From NCBI GenBank assembly GCA_958414825.1, contig CATYXQ010000011.1, positions 1-44,520 on the forward strand: DNA of 44,520 nt, written 5' to 3'. Below the pieces are notes generated by a model that worked only from the letters and a program-made list of their open reading frames with translations, did not search any database and was not told the DNA's origin. Shown here in pieces: positions 41,061 through 44,520 of this stretch. Position 1 is the first letter of the stretch. The number at the start of each line of letters is the position of its first letter. The DNA comes from an uncultured Eubacteriales bacterium. Lineage in GTDB: Bacteria > Bacillota > Clostridia > Oscillospirales > CAG-272. Made by a program: the position numbers and the translations under genes.

Positions 41061-41804
41061 TCATCGAAAATCCGCATCCAGGAATACGGCCGCGTCTGTT
41101 CGGGCAATTTTATAGAGCGTGTTGGTCTCGGTTACACCCGTTTCGGTAATGTTAACATAAAAATATTCGCTGTCAAAGCAGACATAGGGGTAAATGTCAT
41201 ATTCTGGGCGATAAGGCGCAATCAGGGAAGCATAGTCCGCATTGCTTTCACCGCCCTCAAATTTTCCGTCGGTGAAAGCTGTGATAAATGCGGAAAAGTC
41301 GCTGAATATGTCGTCGCCGCCGAGCAATTCCCGCTCTGCGAGATCAATGTTTACTGTGTAAAAGACTTCGCCGCTTGTTTCGTCGGCACTGCCGCCTGCT
41401 GAGTAGACCGTATAACTGCCCGTAAAGATGGCGGATAATAGTCGCTCATCCGTATAAACGCTTGTAGCCGTAACGGTGTACTCGGCTTCTCCGCCTTCCT
41501 CTGAAATGGAGGATGCGTTCGGTATATATTTGGCAAGCTCATTTTTAGCCTCGGTCAGGAGTACTTCATCCAGCGCCGCGTCGCCTGTTTTTAAAATCGC
41601 ATAGGAGATTTGCACAGCGTCGCCGAAGTTGGGCGTTACGGTTTCAATGCTGTAAACGGGGTCGAGCGGCTGATTTGAGGTTGTACCGTCGGATACCGCC
41701 GTATCGGATGCTGTAGTGGTGACATCCGGGTTTTCGCGCTTGTTACAGGCGAAAAGTTGTGTAATCAGGATCGCGCATAGACATGCAATCAAAAATTTTT
41801 TCAT
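41061..41804 (-). CDS. Lipoprotein with DUF3298/DUF4163-like domain
   Basis: A 247-residue exported lipoprotein: the signal peptide ends in the lipobox QLFAC with Cys20. A Thr/Ser-rich linker follows (residues 28-48), then a beta-rich domain that resembles the DUF4163 plus DUF3298 arrangement seen in RsiV and PdaC-type proteins (YTVNIDLAERELLGGDDIFSD, and FYVNITETG near the end). The domain call is from pattern resemblance. It stands between DUF512 and der on the same strand, 14 bp from the former. GGGAGG precedes the ATG. Role unknown; the relation to lysozyme-sensing anti-sigma factors is only structural. Confidence 0.75.
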   Translation of the reverse strand: MKKFLIACLCAILITQLFACNKRENPDVTTTASDTAVSDGTTSNQPLDPVYSIETVTPNFGDAVQISYAILKTGDAALDEVLLTEAKNELAKYIPNASSISEEGGEAEYTVTATSVYTDERLLSAIFTGSYTVYSAGGSADETSGEVFYTVNIDLAERELLGGDDIFSDFSAFITAFTDGKFEGGESNADYASLIAPYRPEYDIYPYVCFDSEYFYVNITETGVTETNTLYKIARTDAAVFLDADFR

Positions 41805-41818
41805 AATCTTAACCTCCC

Positions 41819-43138
41819 TTAGACGGTAAATCCGAAAATTTTGGAGATAAAATCCGCCCCGTCGTTTTCGGTAAAAAAAATCGGTATGTTCAATTTATGC
41901 GAAAGCGTTTCATGCGACATGCCGCAGAGGAACAGGTCGCCCTCCGCGCGCAGGGTGCAGGCGGGGAGGAGCAGCGCTTCTCCGAGCGGCTTTCCGGAAA
42001 GCTGTTCGGATATGTCTTTGCCGGTCAGCAGGCCGGAAACGGTGATTTCTTCACCAAAAAAGCGATTGATGATTTTATAGACATGGATATTCAGATTTTT
42101 GCAAAGCTGAGTCAAGCGTGTGCAGAGGCGTTCGATCAGATCATAGGCCGCTTCGCCGGTCGCGACGGAGACTTCGCGTTTCCGATTCCCAAGCTTGGAA
42201 ATATAGTCGGGCAGAAAATCCAGTTCCAGCCCGAATTCCGACGCAAAGGAAGCGAGCATACCGACGCCGTTTTCAATTTGGGTAAATTCTTCATAAAAAT
42301 CGGCGTTCGGGCTGGGGATTCCGCCTTTGATATACAGTTCATCCGCCGGAAAAAAGAGGCGCGTGCCGTATTTTTTCAGGCAGCAGTCGCCGAATTTTGT
42401 CACGTCGGCAATAATGGATCGGCATTCTTCGGCGGTGTAGGAAGAAAGCGGATACAGTCCTGCACGGAATTTGGTGAGCCCGGCGGGAACGACGGAAACC
42501 GAATCCAGTTCCGGCCAAAGCGCTTCTAAGTCGCGCATGGTACGCAGCAGTTCTTCGCCGTCGTTGATCCCTCGGCAAAGGACGATCTGCCCGCGCATGT
42601 GCGTGCCGCCGGCCTTAAATTTTTGAAGATAGGAGAGTACTTCTCCGGCACGACGGTTTTTCATCATGCGGATTCGGAGTTCCGGGTTTGTCGTATGCAC
42701 GGAGATGTTGACAGGCGTGATCTTCATTCGGATAATGCGATCAATTTCAGTTTCGTCAAGGTTGGTCAGTGTGATATAATTGCCGTGCAAAAACGAAAGG
42801 CGCGAATCATCGTCTTTGAAATACAGGGAATCGCGCAGTCCGGGCGGAAGCTGGTCGATAAAGCAGAAAATACACTGATTGGCGCAGCGGTGCTTTTTGT
42901 CCATCAGCGGCGTGTCAAATTCCAGCCCGATGTCGTCGTATTCGCCTTTGCGGATTTCTATTTCCAGGTTCGTGTCGGCGCGGCGCAATGCGAGCACGAC
43001 ACATCGGTCGGCCAAATAAAAACGGTAATCGAGAACATCGCGGATTTCGTTTTGATTCACGGAAAGCAGGATGTCTCCCGCTTGGATGCCCGCGTGTTCC
43101 GCACGGCTGTGTTCCCGCACGGCGGATATCTTCACCAT
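41819..43138 (-). CDS. DUF512 radical-SAM protein with N-terminal PDZ domain
   Basis: A 439-residue protein conserved in Clostridia next to der. Residues 1-60 or so resemble a PDZ domain (HAGIQAGDILLSVN). Then comes CANQCIFCF, giving Cys85, Cys89 and Cys92 for the radical-SAM [4Fe-4S] cluster. The DUF512 region follows, with FFPADELYIKGG and VSVATGEAAYDLI. Substrate unknown. The ATG at 43138 has GGAGG 9 bases upstream; the open frame extends to 43219 across the promoter, which I exclude. The promoter is at 43178-43206. Confidence 0.9.
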   Translation of the reverse strand: MVKISAVREHSRAEHAGIQAGDILLSVNQNEIRDVLDYRFYLADRCVVLALRRADTNLEIEIRKGEYDDIGLEFDTPLMDKKHRCANQCIFCFIDQLPPGLRDSLYFKDDDSRLSFLHGNYITLTNLDETEIDRIIRMKITPVNISVHTTNPELRIRMMKNRRAGEVLSYLQKFKAGGTHMRGQIVLCRGINDGEELLRTMRDLEALWPELDSVSVVPAGLTKFRAGLYPLSSYTAEECRSIIADVTKFGDCCLKKYGTRLFFPADELYIKGGIPSPNADFYEEFTQIENGVGMLASFASEFGLELDFLPDYISKLGNRKREVSVATGEAAYDLIERLCTRLTQLCKNLNIHVYKIINRFFGEEITVSGLLTGKDISEQLSGKPLGEALLLPACTLRAEGDLFLCGMSHETLSHKLNIPIFFTENDGADFISKIFGFTV

Positions 43139-43177
43139 TCCCAGTAACCTCCGAAATCGCCCTTTCTGAATTGTTTT

Positions 43178-43206
43178 ATTGTAACATATTATGCCCCGCT
43201 CGTCAA
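43178..43206 (-). promoter_or_regulatory. Promoter of the DUF512-lipoprotein-der-obg operon
   Basis: On the minus strand: -35 TTGACG (43206-43201), a 17-bp spacer and -10 TACAAT (43183-43178). The short gaps downstream suggest one transcript through obg. Confidence 0.75.
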
Positions 43207-43297
43207 TGAAATACGGCAAAATCCCGAAAATCCATGTTCTAAAAAGTCGTGCTCATTGCGGGCAGCCGACGAAAAGCTGCGGTGTATATGCGTATGA

Positions 43298-43338
43298 CAA
43301 AGGTACGGGAGCCGTTTTATCCGGCTCCCGTACCTTTG
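43298..43338 (-). terminator. Terminator after the DUF4363 gene
   Basis: A perfect 17-bp stem, CAAAGGTACGGGAGCCG and its complement, around a 7-base loop. It separates the DUF421-DUF4363 pair from the DUF512 operon. Confidence 0.8.
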
Positions 43339-43343
43339 TTTCA

Positions 43344-43721
43344 TTATAATATATTATCGATGTTGGCCTGAATCAGATTTTTCAAATGATAGAGCGCTTC
43401 TTCCAATATGGCGTGCGCCTCTCGCCATTCGGCGACTTCATCGCTGGATGCGTAGCTGTTTAGGGATACCATCTTTTGTTTAATTTCATCCAGATGTTCA
43501 TGCGGAAGAAACATGCTGATCGTAAAAAATTTTTTTTCCCAGAGAGATAGGACTTTTTTGCTGATTTCATGTGCGTTGGCCGGAACCGTATCTGTATCGG
43601 TCGGCGCGCGATGCAACTCGCCGAGAATTTCATCGACAATCGCCGTGCTGGCCAGCGTTCCCCAGATGCAGAATCCGGCGATCAGTGCAAGCACAAGCAG
43701 GGCGCTGACAAAAAGTTTCAT
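43344..43721 (-). CDS. DUF4363 family protein
   Basis: A 125-residue protein with one N-terminal hydrophobic helix (ALLVLALIAGFCIWGTLA), likely an uncleaved anchor or signal peptide, followed by a helical outer domain (SLWEKKFFTISMFLPHEHLDEI, then EWREAHAILEEALYHLKNLI). DUF4363 genes are typically found next to DUF421 genes in spore-formers, as here (12 bp apart). Function unknown; a joint membrane role is inferred from that pairing. Confidence 0.82.
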   Translation of the reverse strand: MKLFVSALLVLALIAGFCIWGTLASTAIVDEILGELHRAPTDTDTVPANAHEISKKVLSLWEKKFFTISMFLPHEHLDEIKQKMVSLNSYASSDEVAEWREAHAILEEALYHLKNLIQANIDNIL

Positions 43722-43733
43722 TTTGTATTCGCA

Positions 43734-44402
43734 CTACTCCTTTTTTATAATGTATACTTTTCCGAGGTCGTCCACAGATAAAAGAAAAATTTCTTTTTGT
43801 TCGAGTTTTGATTTTCGGATTTCTTCCTTTAGCCAAACCTCGCTTTTGCCAGCGCCGCGCAACGCCTCTTTTTTCAGGACGCCGTCTATAATGACTGCAT
43901 GTGCGATTCCGCTTTCGCCGACCTGCAAATTCAGATCCTTTACAGTGACCGGCTGCTTTGCTGCGCGCGGAATGACCGAAAGTTTGCCGTTGTTTTCAAG
44001 TATGGCATAGTCCGCATTTTCAATCGCAGTAACACCGTTTTGGCGGAGTTGGCTCATCAGTTCTTCCAGGGACATTCGAGCTTTACTGAGTTCATCCTGC
44101 CTGACCTTGCCGCGTTCAATCAGGATGGACGGCGTTCCAAGAAAAATTCGCTTCATTATACTGGAGCGGGTAGAACAAAATGAAATGACAACTTCGAGAG
44201 AGATGATAATCAGAATCGGAACGATGGCAAAAGAGAGCGGTATTTCCTGATTTCCGATCGGCATAGAAGCCAGTTCGGAGATTAAAAAAGTCGTGACAAG
44301 CTCAGAAATTTCAAGTTCGCCGATTTGCCTTTTTCCGGTCGTTCGTATTGCCAGCACCAGCAATATGTAGATGATGACCGTTCTGATAATACAGGTAGCC
44401 AT
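43734..44402 (-). CDS. DUF421 membrane protein (YetF/YcaP family)
   Basis: A 222-residue protein with three N-terminal membrane helices and a cytoplasmic part starting after FLGTPSILIERG (about residue 88). The family signature RTTGKRQIGELEISELV (20-36) is intact, and the C-terminal soluble region contains ALRGAGKSEVWLKEEI. GGAGGGATAGC precedes the ATG. DUF421 proteins are abundant in Bacillus and Clostridia, and some (2Duf, YetF, YrbG) affect spore membrane properties or spore heat resistance. Whether this copy is sporulation-linked is not shown by the sequence. Confidence 0.92.
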   Translation of the reverse strand: MATCIIRTVIIYILLVLAIRTTGKRQIGELEISELVTTFLISELASMPIGNQEIPLSFAIVPILIIISLEVVISFCSTRSSIMKRIFLGTPSILIERGKVRQDELSKARMSLEELMSQLRQNGVTAIENADYAILENNGKLSVIPRAAKQPVTVKDLNLQVGESGIAHAVIIDGVLKKEALRGAGKSEVWLKEEIRKSKLEQKEIFLLSVDDLGKVYIIKKE

Positions 44403-44476
44403 GCTATCCCTCCGTTTCCGGATAAAGTATTTCCTTTTCTTTTGGTAACTATTCTTTGATTGTATAAAAAATTTCC

Positions 44477-44505
44477 TAATAAAAAAGGGAAAAAAGTATT
44501 GACAA
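44477..44505 (-). promoter_or_regulatory. Possible promoter of DUF421-DUF4363
   Basis: On the minus strand: -35 TTGTCA (44505-44500), a 17-bp spacer and a poor -10 TTATTA (44482-44477). The same bases read TTGACA on the plus strand (44499-44504), a -35 whose -10 would fall outside the window. Confidence 0.3.
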
Positions 44506-44520
44506 GAGGGTATAAGGAGT

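Noticed and set aside
41061..41804. Lipoprotein as an anti-sigma factor RsiV
   Set aside because: It has a lipobox instead of a membrane-spanning anti-sigma N-terminus, and no sigma factor gene is adjacent.
1..44520. CRISPR arrays, tRNA or rRNA genes, integrases, transposases, toxin-antitoxin pairs
   Set aside because: I looked for regularly spaced repeats, cloverleaf ends and characteristic protein motifs and found none. The XRE genes lack an adjacent toxin-like partner.

Overview
The window reads as a chromosomal segment from a spore-forming member of the Clostridia, most like the Oscillospiraceae/Ruminococcaceae side. The evidence is a SpoIIR gene, a T-box leader in front of valS, Mini-RNase III, a MinD-like gene beside a methylglyoxal-synthase gene, a DUF512 radical-SAM gene close to der, and a gene of the CD1247 N-terminal-domain family directly behind efp. 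Shine-Dalgarno sites are strong, GTG and TTG starts occur, and many sigma-A-like promoters have 17-bp spacers. I saw no rRNA, tRNA, CRISPR array, transposase or prophage. Most of the window is core genome in short operons that change strand often, separated by strong hairpin terminators.

Layout. 1-4933 (minus): galK, then walJ-rlmH-mnmG-rsmG, where rsmG runs off the edge and carries a frameshift. 5302-7817 (plus): U32 protein, uppP, mrnC. 8185-13146 (plus): a maltodextrin-type uptake set (binding lipoprotein, two permeases, 4-alpha-glucanotransferase) with no ATPase gene. 13308-15858 (minus): MinD-like ATPase, a methylglyoxal-synthase homologue with altered active-site residues, and a DUF362 ferredoxin-like protein. 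16109-22759 (plus): glyA, pncC, pfkA, an alpha/beta hydrolase, then T-box and valS. 22863-25243 (minus): two tandem AI-2E-family membrane proteins. 25544-27740 (plus): ispE, efp and an acidic cysteine-rich protein. 27914-29305 (minus): a regulator island of one AbrB protein and three small XRE repressors. 29646-37447 (plus): a leaderless cysteine-rich VWA protein, a 40-residue small ORF that I found by reading the gap, a CNNM/CorC-like transporter, a DUF368 (PopT) lipid-carrier transporter, a small membrane protein with an M50 protease, and serC-serA. 37668-44402 (minus): DUF421-DUF4363, then DUF512-lipoprotein-der-obg-spoIIR.

How the genes work together. Translation and RNA modification dominate (MnmG, RsmG, RlmH, U32/TrhP-like, MrnC, ValRS, EF-P, Der, Obg). 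Envelope lipid-carrier recycling is represented twice (UppP and PopT) together with isoprenoid synthesis (IspE). Carbon flow is represented by galactokinase, maltodextrin uptake, PFK and the methylglyoxal-synthase homologue, and one-carbon/serine supply by GlyA, SerC and SerA. Sporulation is represented by SpoIIR and possibly by the M50 protease, the VWA protein and DUF421.

The least explained parts are the VWA protein with the regulators before it, the 40-residue ORF with a near-ideal promoter, the methylglyoxal-synthase homologue, the structured 400-bp gap inside the sugar-transport operon, and a repeat-rich galK control region. No clearly new multi-gene system can be claimed from the sequence alone.
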